From positions 1-32,367 of the IMG/VR virus record IMGVR_UViG_3300032294_001559: 32,367 nucleotides of DNA, one strand, 5' to 3'. Source of the DNA: a virus. The notes beneath the pieces are model-generated. The model was given only the letters and a program-made list of their open reading frames with translations, did no database searches and was not told the DNA's origin. Shown one piece after another: positions 16,212 through 23,589 of the stretch (the first letter of the stretch is position 1; every line of letters begins with the position of its first letter). A program made the translations under genes and the position numbers.

Positions 16212-18032
16212 ATGAAAAATAAATTTTCTTTACACGAGGCAGCAGCAGAAGGATCTTTTGTTTTACAAAATCAAAGACCAGGTAAAATTGTTAATGGAAA
16301 GTTTGTTCAGATTAATGTTGGCGCTTTGTCGGCAGCAGATAGAAAAAAATTAGAATCTGATTTAAGTCGATATGCTGCTGAAAGAGAGCGTAAATTTGGT
16401 AAGGGTCAACTGCAAAAAGACCTTCAAACATCTCAAAGAGTAGCAAAAGAGCAGCAAGCAAAAAGAAAAGCAGAGGCTGAAGCAAAAGCGAAAGCACAAA
16501 AACCTGCTACTACCCCCGCTAAACCCGCTACAACCACACCAGCAGCACCTTCTCCTGCGCCCGCTAAACCCTCTGGAACAACCCCTGCACCCGCTCCTGC
16601 CCCCGCTAGACCCTCTGGAACAACCCCTGCGCCCGCTCCTGCCCCCGCTAGACCCTCTGGAACAACCCCTGCGCCCGCTCCTGCGGCGCCCAAATCATCA
16701 CCAGTAGCGGCGTATATGAAGGCTGCTGCCGATGCTAGAAAGAGCGGAGACCCTGCTCAGATGGCGAAGGTAAGGGATATGGGTATGGATATTTGGAGAA
16801 AATCAAATCCAAAACTTGCTGCTGCCGCTGATGAAAGAGCAAGAATTCGTGGAACTGCTCAGACTGATAATCCTCTTATGAAAGATATGAGAGGTGGTCT
16901 TTCTCTCACTCCTAGTGTTCAGGCACCAGCAGTTAAGAATCTTGGATCTGGGCAACAATCACTTTCCCAGAATCCTAATGCAGCAATTGCCGCAACTCCA
17001 AAACCACAAGTTCCACCAGTCACTGTAAGTAAGGATGCTACAATGAACAAAACTGCTGATGAATTATCTAAGAATCCATTAAAAAAACAAGAAGTAAAGA
17101 AAGAGGCATATGATATTGTTCTAGATTATCTTCTTTCTGAGGGTCACGCTGATACCCTTTCAGAAGCACATTATGTAATGCTGCAAATGGATGCTGAGCA
17201 TATTCAGAATATTGTTATTCAAGAGCGTGCTTGGTGGGATCCTGCTGGTCTTTTTATGACTAAAAATGAAAAAGCAGTAGAAAAGGCAAAATCAACTGCA
17301 ACTGGTGCTGGTGGATCTTATAATCCCAATACTGGTAGAACTTACAATCCAACAGCAAAAGATCAATCTCGTGCAACTGGTGTGATTGCACCAAGAGGTG
17401 GTATTGTTGGAACTATGGAACCAGGCAAACCAGAAACTTGGCAGAGATATGCACCAGGTTCTGATGCTTTTAGAAGACAGAACATTGACCGATATGTAAC
17501 TGTTCGTGGTCGTGATCAAATAATACAAGATGGTTTAAAAAATCGTGCAATGGCAGATAAGGCAAAAAGAGATGCTGCTGCTGATGCTGCGTTTGATAGA
17601 AAGTATGGTGTAAATCAACCAGCTGGAGATGAATTTGCAGGTGCTCGTAAAAATACGAGAACTGTTTCACAACCTGGTGCTTCTACACCTGCCGCTACAA
17701 GACCTAGCACAAGACCTGCTGTAAAACCAGTTGCTACTGCACCAAAACCAAAACCTCAACCACCAACCATTCAGTCTAAGAATGTAACTGCTACTGGAAC
17801 TTCTTATGAAAGAAGAACTCCAACTTCGGCAGAACTTGCCGCCGCTAAGGCAGCAGGTGGTGGTGAGGCAGGTGTAAAGGCGGCGGTTGATGTTGCCAAA
17901 TCAAATAAAGTTGCTGCAACGTCACCAACTCCCGACCTCAAACCAGAGGCACCCAAAAAGAGAGAAAGTCTTGCTGCTCAGGTGAAAGATCTTCAAACAA
18001 TGCGAAAAGCAGCAGAAGAGAGAAACAAATAA
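16212..18032 (+). CDS. Putative head-internal protein with Pro/Ala repeats
   Basis: This 606-residue protein starts M-K-N-K-F-S-L-H-E-A-A; L-H-E matches the gp21 consensus. A charged Lys/Ala helix (A-K-E-Q-Q-A-K-R-K-A-E-A-E-A) leads into three 14-residue Pro/Ala repeats encoded by 42-base direct repeats. Residues about 187-215 hold M-G-M-D-I-W-R-K-S-N-P-K-L and D-E-R-A-R-I-R-G-T, a segment I associate with other cyanophage virion proteins. Residues 300-338 carry the helical module also seen in the 15005 gene (L-D-Y-L-L-S-E-G-H-A-D-T). No catalytic motif was found. A strong terminator follows. Confidence 0.75.
   Translation: MKNKFSLHEAAAEGSFVLQNQRPGKIVNGKFVQINVGALSAADRKKLESDLSRYAAERERKFGKGQLQKDLQTSQRVAKEQQAKRKAEAEAKAKAQKPATTPAKPATTTPAAPSPAPAKPSGTTPAPAPAPARPSGTTPAPAPAPARPSGTTPAPAPAAPKSSPVAAYMKAAADARKSGDPAQMAKVRDMGMDIWRKSNPKLAAAADERARIRGTAQTDNPLMKDMRGGLSLTPSVQAPAVKNLGSGQQSLSQNPNAAIAATPKPQVPPVTVSKDATMNKTADELSKNPLKKQEVKKEAYDIVLDYLLSEGHADTLSEAHYVMLQMDAEHIQNIVIQERAWWDPAGLFMTKNEKAVEKAKSTATGAGGSYNPNTGRTYNPTAKDQSRATGVIAPRGGIVGTMEPGKPETWQRYAPGSDAFRRQNIDRYVTVRGRDQIIQDGLKNRAMADKAKRDAAADAAFDRKYGVNQPAGDEFAGARKNTRTVSQPGASTPAATRPSTRPAVKPVATAPKPKPQPPTIQSKNVTATGTSYERRTPTSAELAAAKAAGGGEAGVKAAVDVAKSNKVAATSPTPDLKPEAPKKRESLAAQVKDLQTMRKAAEERNK
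16560..16685 (+). repeat. Three tandem 42-base repeats (Pro/Ala coding)
   Basis: Three copies begin at 16560, 16602 and 16644 with only a few substitutions. Each encodes 14 residues around A-R-P-S-G-T-T-P-A-P-A-P. The block is far more GC-rich than its surroundings. Near-identity at the DNA level suggests recent expansion by slippage or recombination. Confidence 0.9.
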
Positions 18033-18037
18033 TTCAA

Positions 18038-18060
18038 AGAGGGTTTCGACCCTCTTTTTT
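18038..18060. terminator. Terminator between convergent genes
   Basis: AGAGGGT (18038-18044), a TTCG loop and ACCCTCT (18049-18055) are followed by a T-tract on the plus strand. It ends the 13282-18032 cluster. The hairpin also faces the end of the minus-strand gene at 18062, though the minus-strand side lacks a long U-tract. Confidence 0.85.
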
Positions 18061-18061
18061 A

Positions 18062-18403
18062 TTACCTAGTAATTGCCTTTTTAACTAATGCAGTGCCTTC
18101 TACAACTCTTGTTGCAGTTCCATCTGATTTTTTTAAAAGTACATCATAAAAATATTTTCCAGGTTTTATAGAAGAACTTGTTGAAGAACTTAGAGAAATT
18201 TTGACCCTTCCACTTTCTCTGTCATTTCCAAAATCTATTGCAAAATCAGCACTTTTTGTAGAAGACTCATACTTCTTAAGTTGAGCACATCCTTGATATC
18301 CAGTTAAATTTAAAGCACTATTAGTTTGACTATCTTCTAAAAGAAAAGTTTGTTCAAAATCTGTTCCTGTATGAATTACAATATTGCTAGTATATACTGT
18401 CAT
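18062..18403 (-). CDS. Probable phage structural protein, paralogue of its neighbour
   Basis: The 113-residue all-beta protein begins M-T-V-Y-T-S-N-I-V-I-H-T-G-T-D-F and carries L-N-L-T-G-Y, then S-I-K-P-G-K-Y-F-Y-D-V-L-L and a C-terminal V-V-E-G-T-A-L-V. The layout (D-F at the start, L-T-G in the middle, P-G-x-Y-x-Y-D near the end) is shared with the gene at 18426 and recalls small beta-sandwich domains of phage baseplate or fibre-attachment proteins. No enzyme motif is present. Upstream on the minus strand lies AATAAATA (18417-18424), a late-type box. Confidence 0.7.
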   Translation of the reverse strand: MTVYTSNIVIHTGTDFEQTFLLEDSQTNSALNLTGYQGCAQLKKYESSTKSADFAIDFGNDRESGRVKISLSSSTSSSIKPGKYFYDVLLKKSDGTATRVVEGTALVKKAITR

Positions 18404-18416
18404 TTTTCTTTTTAAT

Positions 18417-18424
18417 TATTTATT
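18417..18424 (-). promoter_or_regulatory. Late-type promoter, minus strand (AATAAATA)
   Basis: On the minus strand this reads AATAAATA, about 13 bases before the start at 18403. The spacing is short and the match is one base off the TATAAATA consensus, so it is weak. Confidence 0.35.
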
Positions 18425-18425
18425 T

Positions 18426-18770
18426 TTAGAAACATCCCGTTGAAATTCCTCCTCTAACTAAAACATTTCCCTCTACACCAATTGTTTTACTTCCATTCGG
18501 ACGCACTAACAAGAGATCATAAACATATCTTCCAGGTTTTATAGTTGTAGTAATTGTACTTGCCATTGATATTTGAACTCTACCTTCCGCAGCACTTGTA
18601 ATTCCAACAGTAAACGCTTTAAAAGAACTTGTCTCTGGGCTTTTTCTCATATAACAACTTGCACCAAAACCAGTGAGATTTACTGGCAGTCCTCCTGACT
18701 GTTCAAGTTCAAATATTTCACTAAAATCGTCATTGGTATCTATTACAAGATTTCTTACATATACTGACAT
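18426..18770 (-). CDS. Probable phage structural protein, paralogue of its neighbour
   Basis: The 114-residue protein is related to the 18062 gene: V-Y-V-R-N-L-V-I-D-T-N-D-D-F at the start, V-N-L-T-G-F in the middle and T-I-K-P-G-R-Y-V-Y-D-L-L-L near the end, followed by V-E-G-N-V-L-V. The two lie in tandem 22 bases apart, which points to gene duplication and then divergence. A GATAAATA late box on the minus strand is 23 bases upstream. A role in baseplate or fibre attachment is inferred only from fold-like patterns. Confidence 0.7.
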   Translation of the reverse strand: MSVYVRNLVIDTNDDFSEIFELEQSGGLPVNLTGFGASCYMRKSPETSSFKAFTVGITSAAEGRVQISMASTITTTIKPGRYVYDLLLVRPNGSKTIGVEGNVLVRGGISTGCF

Positions 18771-18793
18771 TTCTAGTATAAGACTTTATTGAA

Positions 18794-18801
18794 TATTTAT
18801 C
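18794..18801 (-). promoter_or_regulatory. Late promoter, minus strand (GATAAATA)
   Basis: The minus strand reads GATAAATA 23 bases before the ATG at 18770. It is divergent from, and only six bases away from, the plus-strand sigma70 promoter at 18808. Confidence 0.6.
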
Positions 18802-18807
18802 AAGCCC

Positions 18808-18836
18808 TTGACAAACACTCAAAATATAAGTAGAAT
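18808..18836 (+). promoter_or_regulatory. Sigma70-type promoter TTGACA-N17-TAGAAT
   Basis: A consensus -35 at 18808-18813 and TAGAAT at 18831-18836 with ideal 17-base spacing point to the nuclease gene at 18886. A late box GATAAATA at 18855-18862 follows, so the gene may be read both early and late. Confidence 0.75.
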
Positions 18837-18854
18837 CCCTTTGTTCCCGTTGAA

Positions 18855-18862
18855 GATAAATA
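18855..18862 (+). promoter_or_regulatory. Late promoter (GATAAATA)
   Basis: A late-type box 23 bases upstream of the ATG at 18886 and downstream of a sigma70 promoter for the same gene. Confidence 0.5.
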
Positions 18863-18885
18863 ATAGCTCATAAAGATCTTATAGT

Positions 18886-19335
18886 ATGAGTTATGAAAAC
18901 CCTTGGAGATTCAATGGAGAAATTTTTGAGTCTTCTGATATTCAAGACAATTTTGGTTTTGTATATCATATTCATTGCAATAAAACTGGTCGTAGTTATA
19001 TTGGTAGAAAATATTTCTGGAGTTTCCGCACACCAAAAGGAAAATCTAGAAAGGTTAAATCAGAGTCAGATTGGAAGAATTATTATGGATCATGTCCCGA
19101 ACTCAAAGTCGATGTTAAACTTTGGGGCAAAGCATCCTGCAACAGAACAATACTTAGCCTCCATAGAACAAGAGGACAATGTAACTACGAAGAGACAAAA
19201 CAGCTCTTCCTAAATAATGTGTTGATCGAGTCTCTTGACGATGGAACGCCGGCGTACTACAATAGCAATATTCTAGGACGCTACATGCGAAAAGATTATG
19301 GAAACTTTGGAAAAGACTCTTCAGACAACTCATGA
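18886..19335 (+). CDS. GIY-YIG-like endonuclease
   Basis: In this 149-residue protein, F-G-F-V-Y-H-I (residues about 23-29) and S-Y-I-G-R-K-Y-F-W are the two strands of a divergent GIY-YIG nuclease module. They are followed by a basic patch (K-G-K-S-R-K-V-K) and W-K-N-Y-Y-G-S, a pattern I know from putative Seg-like endonucleases of T4-like phages. Such enzymes make DNA breaks and may act as free-standing homing endonucleases or in host DNA breakdown. It sits at a strand switch behind its own sigma70 promoter, consistent with an independently mobile gene. The catalytic Glu is not clearly assignable. Confidence 0.7.
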   Translation: MSYENPWRFNGEIFESSDIQDNFGFVYHIHCNKTGRSYIGRKYFWSFRTPKGKSRKVKSESDWKNYYGSCPELKVDVKLWGKASCNRTILSLHRTRGQCNYEETKQLFLNNVLIESLDDGTPAYYNSNILGRYMRKDYGNFGKDSSDNS

Positions 19336-19486
19336 TTGGGCAGTTGACCGCATTCATACTCTCTGTGAAGAAAATATTGAGAATGCCCATGCGATTCAAT
19401 CTGAATTTAGTGAATGGTTGAATCCAGATATTTTAAATCATGATATTTTCTCATTAGAGTTCATAGGAGAGGAAGATGACACTTGA
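19298..19486 (+). CDS. Small acidic protein of unknown function, 62 aa
   Basis: The start overlaps the nuclease gene by 38 bases and the end overlaps the next gene by 11. The protein is acidic and probably helical (M-E-T-L-E-K-T-L-Q; I-Q-S-E-F-S-E-W-L). No motif is recognised. The tight overlaps on both sides argue for a real, co-translated gene. Its last codons contain a GGAGAGGA-like ribosome site for the following peptidase gene. Confidence 0.65.
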   Translation: METLEKTLQTTHDWAVDRIHTLCEENIENAHAIQSEFSEWLNPDILNHDIFSLEFIGEEDDT

Positions 19487-20147
19487 CCTTCACAACTTTT
19501 TTAAGTTTTACGACGAAAACAATTCAAATCATGTAGCAGCAGTTCAATGGTTAGAGGATAACCTACCTGCTCAATTTCTGGATGATTCAGAGACTGATTG
19601 GATTGGAATGTATAGAACTAAACCACCAACTCCGGAAGTTCTTGCAGTTCCATACTTTAATCAAGTAGACAACTACAGAGATGCACAAAGAACTTGTAAC
19701 AGTTCATCGTGTGCTATGTGCCTTGCTTTCCTCAAACCAGGGAGCATTAAAGGTGATGATGAATATGTTAAGAAAGTATTTGCAATTGGTGATACTACCG
19801 ACCATGCTGTACAGACGAAAGTTCTCTCAGGTTATGGTATTAAGTCACATTTTAGTTACAATCTTTCTTTTTCAGATATTGATAAGAGCCTTGATAGAGG
19901 AAAACCAGTTGTCATCGGTATCCTTCATAGAGGCTCTTTAACTAGTCCAACTGGTGGACATATGTGTGTAGTCATCGGTAAAACACCAGATGGTAAGGGG
20001 TATTATATCAATGACCCATATGGTTCACTCAACGATAACTATACTGGTCCAGTCACAAATGGTAAGAAGACCATTTACACCAAAGCAGTTCTCAAGCATC
20101 GTTGGTGCCCAGGAGGAAATGATGGCTGGGGAAGAATCTTCGACTAA
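19476..20147 (+). CDS. C39-like cysteine peptidase with shared phage N-terminal domain
   Basis: Residues 1-45 of this 223-residue protein (D-L-H-N-F-F-K-F-Y-D-E ... A-V-Q-W-L-E-D-N-L-P) are nearly the same as the start of the lysozyme gene at 20246. The rest resembles the peptidase C39 family: T-C-N-S-S-S-C-A-M with the likely nucleophile Cys74, His162 in G-G-H-M and Asp180 in N-D-P-Y-G. It probably cuts a peptide bond, perhaps in peptidoglycan cross-bridges or a precursor protein. The common N-domain could target both enzymes to the same place, either virion or wall. There is no signal peptide, so export would depend on a holin or on the virion. Confidence 0.8.
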   Translation: MTLDLHNFFKFYDENNSNHVAAVQWLEDNLPAQFLDDSETDWIGMYRTKPPTPEVLAVPYFNQVDNYRDAQRTCNSSSCAMCLAFLKPGSIKGDDEYVKKVFAIGDTTDHAVQTKVLSGYGIKSHFSYNLSFSDIDKSLDRGKPVVIGILHRGSLTSPTGGHMCVVIGKTPDGKGYYINDPYGSLNDNYTGPVTNGKKTIYTKAVLKHRWCPGGNDGWGRIFD

Positions 20148-20259
20148 TTTCAAAAGAAAGATACTTAAAGTAATTAAGGATCTTACAAATCATGGTAAGC
20201 ATGTAGAAGCAAATCAATTGTATCAAAAGTATTTCGGAGAATCAAATGGCAAGAATTGA
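20122..20259 (+). CDS. Small protein between peptidase and lysozyme, 45 aa
   Basis: ATG 20122 lies five bases after AGGAGG; an adjacent in-frame ATG at 20119 is possible but too close to the ribosome site. The protein is helical and basic (F-K-R-K-I-L-K-V-I-K-D-L), with E-A-N-Q-L-Y-Q-K-Y-F-G. It overlaps the 3' end of the peptidase gene and the 5' end of the lysozyme gene, so it bridges the two in one translated unit. The function is unknown. Confidence 0.6.
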   Translation: MAGEESSTNFKRKILKVIKDLTNHGKHVEANQLYQKYFGESNGKN

Positions 20260-20917
20260 CCTGCACAACTTCTTCAAGTTTTATGACGAGAAGAATCCTA
20301 ATCACGTGAAAGCAGTTCAGTGGTTAGAAGATAACCTACCTGTTAAGTTTCTTGAGGATGACGTAGATTGGGCGGACATTTATCGTGGAAAAAAGGGTAA
20401 TGCGGCACCAGCATCAGCACCATCTGCTGCCGCTTCTGTATCTGGTGGTGACGATATGCCTATGATGGGTCTTAAATTAATCAAAGAGTTTGAAGGATGC
20501 CATCTTAAAGCATATCCAGATCCTTTGAGTGGTGGACTTCCAATCACAATTGGTTGGGGTTCAACTCGCAAGAAGGATGGTGGACCATTCCAACTTGGAG
20601 ATCAAATCACGCAACAAGAAGCAGATGAACTACTGATTAGTCAGTGCAAGAACCAATTTCTTCCTGCACTTCGTAAAATCCCACATTGGAATGAAATGTC
20701 AGATGGAAAAAGAGGCGCTCTGCTCAGCTTTGCTTATAATCTTGGTGCCGGTTTTTACGGTGGTGATAACTTTAATACTATTACTAAACGCCTGAAGAAT
20801 AAGGAGTGGGACTTAGTTCCCGATGCGCTTTATCTCTACCGCAATCCTGGTTCAAATGTAGAAGCAGGACTAGCACGTAGAAGAAAGGCAGAAGGTGAAG
20901 CATGGAAAAAAGGATAA
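20246..20917 (+). CDS. GH24 lysozyme (T4 lysozyme family) with shared N-terminal domain
   Basis: Residues 1-45 of this 223-residue protein repeat the N-domain of the upstream peptidase. After an Ala/Ser linker (about 52-70), a muramidase domain follows, with I-K-E-F-E-G (catalytic Glu), A-Y-P-D-P and I-T-I-G-W-G-S-T matching the GH24 Glu-Asp-Thr active site, then G-A-L-L-S-F-A-Y-N-L-G and N-V-E-A-G-L-A-R-R-R. It should cleave the glycan strands of peptidoglycan, for lysis or for local wall opening at entry. The N-domain is absent from T4 lysozyme. A late promoter box overlaps its stop codon. Confidence 0.9.
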   Translation: MARIDLHNFFKFYDEKNPNHVKAVQWLEDNLPVKFLEDDVDWADIYRGKKGNAAPASAPSAAASVSGGDDMPMMGLKLIKEFEGCHLKAYPDPLSGGLPITIGWGSTRKKDGGPFQLGDQITQQEADELLISQCKNQFLPALRKIPHWNEMSDGKRGALLSFAYNLGAGFYGGDNFNTITKRLKNKEWDLVPDALYLYRNPGSNVEAGLARRRKAEGEAWKKG

Positions 20918-20919
20918 AT
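20912..20919 (+). promoter_or_regulatory. Late promoter (GATAAATA)
   Basis: It overlaps the lysozyme stop codon and would give the gene at 21060 an untranslated leader of roughly 130 bases. Confidence 0.5.
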
Positions 20920-20973
20920 AGTTAAAATCAATACTGATTCTTGATCTTAAATGGTCTGAATCTACATACCCCG

Positions 20974-21055
20974 AGTCCTCTGTGACTTGGTGAATACTTT
21001 ACTTTTAAACAACTTTAGTTTGTTTCGTTTAGTACACACTGAGTCATAGAGGACT
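20974..21055 (+). promoter_or_regulatory. Leader hairpin covering the ribosome site of the 21060 gene
   Basis: AGTCCTCTGTGACT (20974-20987) and AGTCATAGAGGACT (21042-21055) can form a 14-pair stem with one G-T around a 54-base loop, which contains a smaller AAACAA/TTGTTT hairpin. The right arm includes AGAGGA (21048-21053), the likely ribosome-binding site of the ATG at 21060, so the stem could hide it. Confidence 0.6.
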
Positions 21056-21059
21056 TTTT

Positions 21060-23213
21060 ATGTCTTACGCTAAGAAGGCGCTTGTTTTAGCGTCTGCTCT
21101 TTTAATGGGAGCACCAACTGCATTTGCAGATACTATTTCTGGTACAGATTTTGAGTCTGGAAATACGTCAGGATGGAATACTGGAACTCAAACGGGAACA
21201 TTAGACAGCACAATCACAGGACAGGGAACAGGTGTTAGTGTTGTCGATAATCCAGTAATCTTTAATGCACCTTCTCACGGAGCAGTAGGAAGTCCAACTC
21301 TCCAAGATGGTTCTCCTAACCCATACCACGCACCCGCAGTAACACCAACAACTTGGGAGTTTGCTCCTTATGGAGATGCTGGTGCTGCATTACAACCAAA
21401 TGGTCAAGCAACATTTAACCAAGCAACAGAAGCACTTGGATTAACTGTGGCAGAAAACCAAGCAATCAAAGATCTTCTTATCCAACAACAACAAGCATCT
21501 GGATTAGGAAATCCAAATCCAACTGATGCTGCTTGGATTACAAAGTCAGTGACTTTGCAAACTGGGACAGTTTATACAATGTCTTGGAACTATATTGGAA
21601 CTGATTATGTTCCTTTCAATGATGGTTCTATCACATCACTTGTTTATCAGGGAACAGGTTCATCTCCAACAGTAACAGTTAATAATCAACTTCAAAACTA
21701 TGCATTACTTGGATTTACCAATCCAGGAACAGGTGACTATTCAACTGGAACTTATGGTTCTACTGGATGGCAGTATTCGACATATCAAGTAGGATCTGAT
21801 GGTGATTATCTCTTAGGATTTGCAGTATTCAATCTTGGAGACACTGCATTATCACCAGTTCTCTTAGTTGATAGTCAGCCTGGAACTACAACACAGAATG
21901 GTCAAGCATTTACACCTGTTGCTCCAAACAATCCAGATGCACCATCTGTTGATGAAGTAGCACCAACCCTAACTCCTGAACCAGAACCTACACCAGAACC
22001 AGAACCTACACCAGAACCAGAACCTACTCCTGAACCAGAACCCACTCCTGAACCAGAACCCACTCCTGAACCTACACCTGATTCAACTCCAACCCCAGAT
22101 CCCACATCAGAACCCACTCCAACACCTGAACCTACACCTGAGACAACACCAGAACCAGAGCCAACACCAGAACCAGAGCCCACTCCTGAACCACAACCAC
22201 CAACATTATTAAACTCTGTAACTGTTCCTGCACCTGGACTTCCTGTTGTTGTCACTACTGAGGTGACTCATACTTCATCTGAAAAGGATGGAGTTCAAAA
22301 GATTAGAAGAAATTTTGCAACTACAAGTCAAACTCCTCTATTACAGCAAGACACGTATAGTGATGGAACTGTTATAAGTTCATTACTTCTTTCTGTTGAT
22401 ACAAACAATACTCACGATGTTCTTTCTGGACGTATTGATCAACACGAAATTTTAGATAAAATTGGTGGTGGATTACAAAATCTTTTCATTCACGAACCAT
22501 CTCAACCAACCACAGATAAAGTAAGAGTATTCAGCAACAATTATTATGCTTGGTCTTATGGTGATTATGGATACACTGGTAAATCTCTGATTATTGGTGG
22601 TGGATTAGAAATTGATATCAAACCAACTTGGACTATTGGTGGTCAGTATAATAATGTTAATATTGATTTAGGTGGTGTTGATAGTACTTCTAGTCTTGTT
22701 AAAAGTCATTATGGTTTCTTTAATATGTTCCGTGGAAATACATTCTCACTCTTAACTAATGCTGGTTTCTCTCAGAACAAATATAATGTATCAAGAAATA
22801 TTCAGGGTATCTTTAATAACGAAAGTTCAACACAAGGAAAAGAATGGTTTGTAAATAACAGATTATTCTGGCATTTCAATAAGAACATAACTCCATTTGT
22901 TGGATATACTGTTGGTAATTACCAGAGAGATGGGTTTACTGAAACTGGTTCTATTCAATCAAGAAGAACCGTAGATGCTATAAACAAAACTTCACATTCT
23001 GGTGAGGTTGGTCTAAATATTTCGCATCGTTTTGGTGGTAAGAAGAAGGATTTATTCGGCATAACTGTCGGTGGTTCTTATGAAACCAGTGGAATGACTG
23101 AGGCAAATGCTTCTGTTGATTATAAAGAAATGGTAATCATTGAAGGAATTCATCAAATTAATGATGGAGTTTCTAACACAGCAGTATCTGCAAAGGTTAA
23201 ATTTAAGTTCTAA
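21060..23213 (+). CDS. Exported outer-membrane protein, autotransporter-like
   Basis: A clear signal peptide ([18 protein letters not shown], cut after A-F-A at about residue 23) begins this 717-residue protein. A Gly/Thr/Asn-rich beta domain covers about 25-300. Then comes a stiff Pro-Glu-Thr repeat linker at about 306-379 and a C-terminal region of about 250 residues with alternating aromatic strands ending in V-K-F-K-F. The terminal Phe and strand pattern are typical of outer-membrane beta-barrels. The parts resemble a passenger, linker and barrel, as in autotransporters. Virions do not need signal peptides, so it should act on the infected cell's envelope. The specific role is unknown. 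Confidence 0.75.
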   Translation: MSYAKKALVLASALLMGAPTAFADTISGTDFESGNTSGWNTGTQTGTLDSTITGQGTGVSVVDNPVIFNAPSHGAVGSPTLQDGSPNPYHAPAVTPTTWEFAPYGDAGAALQPNGQATFNQATEALGLTVAENQAIKDLLIQQQQASGLGNPNPTDAAWITKSVTLQTGTVYTMSWNYIGTDYVPFNDGSITSLVYQGTGSSPTVTVNNQLQNYALLGFTNPGTGDYSTGTYGSTGWQYSTYQVGSDGDYLLGFAVFNLGDTALSPVLLVDSQPGTTTQNGQAFTPVAPNNPDAPSVDEVAPTLTPEPEPTPEPEPTPEPEPTPEPEPTPEPEPTPEPTPDSTPTPDPTSEPTPTPEPTPETTPEPEPTPEPEPTPEPQPPTLLNSVTVPAPGLPVVVTTEVTHTSSEKDGVQKIRRNFATTSQTPLLQQDTYSDGTVISSLLLSVDTNNTHDVLSGRIDQHEILDKIGGGLQNLFIHEPSQPTTDKVRVFSNNYYAWSYGDYGYTGKSLIIGGGLEIDIKPTWTIGGQYNNVNIDLGGVDSTSSLVKSHYGFFNMFRGNTFSLLTNAGFSQNKYNVSRNIQGIFNNESSTQGKEWFVNNRLFWHFNKNITPFVGYTVGNYQRDGFTETGSIQSRRTVDAINKTSHSGEVGLNISHRFGGKKKDLFGITVGGSYETSGMTEANASVDYKEMVIIEGIHQINDGVSNTAVSAKVKFKF
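21974..22195 (+). repeat. Pro-Glu-Thr coding repeat tract
   Basis: Short units of 12 to 18 bases encoding P-E-P-T-P-E-P-E are repeated about a dozen times with varied codons. This is a rigid linker between the exported domain and the barrel of the 21060 protein. Reading frames seen on the other strand here are by-products of the repeat. Confidence 0.85.
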
Positions 23214-23217
23214 AATC

Positions 23218-23224
23218 CTAAATA
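23218..23224 (+). promoter_or_regulatory. Late promoter (CTAAATA)
   Basis: CTAAATA lies 26 bases before the ATG at 23251, five bases after the stop of the outer-membrane protein gene. Confidence 0.5.
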
Positions 23225-23250
23225 AGACAGACTTCATCACACGGACACTG

Positions 23251-23589
23251 ATGGACAAGAAAAAGGAGAATGCTTTGGGGCAAGTGATTCGTATTGCCAT
23301 CCTTGGATGGTCTGCTGCTCTTCTTACTGCAAGTTATGCTGGGGCTCTATCCAAGATGGACCCCACTTTTATTGCTACTGTTTTTACTGCCTCTGCTGCA
23401 ACCTTTGGAATTAATACTATGAAGAAAGGTGGAGATGAAGAAGATGAAAAAAAAGCAGAACCTAAAAGGGAAGAGTTTGTAGAAACTCCACCAGAACCAC
23501 CTGCTCCCGAAGCAGCAGCTCCATCTCTTGAAGAAAGAGTTGAAGCTCTTGAAGAGGGGCAAGTTCAACCACGTACTCCAGGAGCATAA
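23251..23589 (+). CDS. Two-span membrane protein with acidic Pro-rich tail
   Basis: I place the start of this 112-residue protein at ATG 23251, where the hydrophobic protein begins M-D-K-K-K-E-N; an in-frame ATG at 23140 lies inside the previous gene. Two membrane segments fall at about 10-32 (V-I-R-I-A-I-L-G-W-S-A-A-L-L) and 38-54 (T-F-I-A-T-V-F-T-A-S-A-A-T-F-G). A charged Pro-rich tail and a short coiled coil (L-E-E-R-V-E-A-L-E-E) follow. The topology would suit a holin, and lysozyme and peptidase genes lie about 2.5 kb upstream. The assignment is tentative. Confidence 0.7.
   Translation: MDKKKENALGQVIRIAILGWSAALLTASYAGALSKMDPTFIATVFTASAATFGINTMKKGGDEEDEKKAEPKREEFVETPPEPPAPEAAAPSLEERVEALEEGQVQPRTPGA

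Noticed and set aside
16433-16693. Minus-strand Gly/Ala-rich frame opposite the 42-base repeats
   Set aside because: It only mirrors the Pro/Ala repeat of the plus-strand gene.
16560-22195. CRISPR-like array suggested by regular repeats
   Set aside because: The repeats are in-frame coding repeats without unique spacers of constant length.
21902-22255. Minus-strand Gly/Ser/Val repeat frame opposite the Pro-Glu-Thr tract
   Set aside because: Low-complexity complement of the linker repeat; no start signals and no non-repeat sequence.
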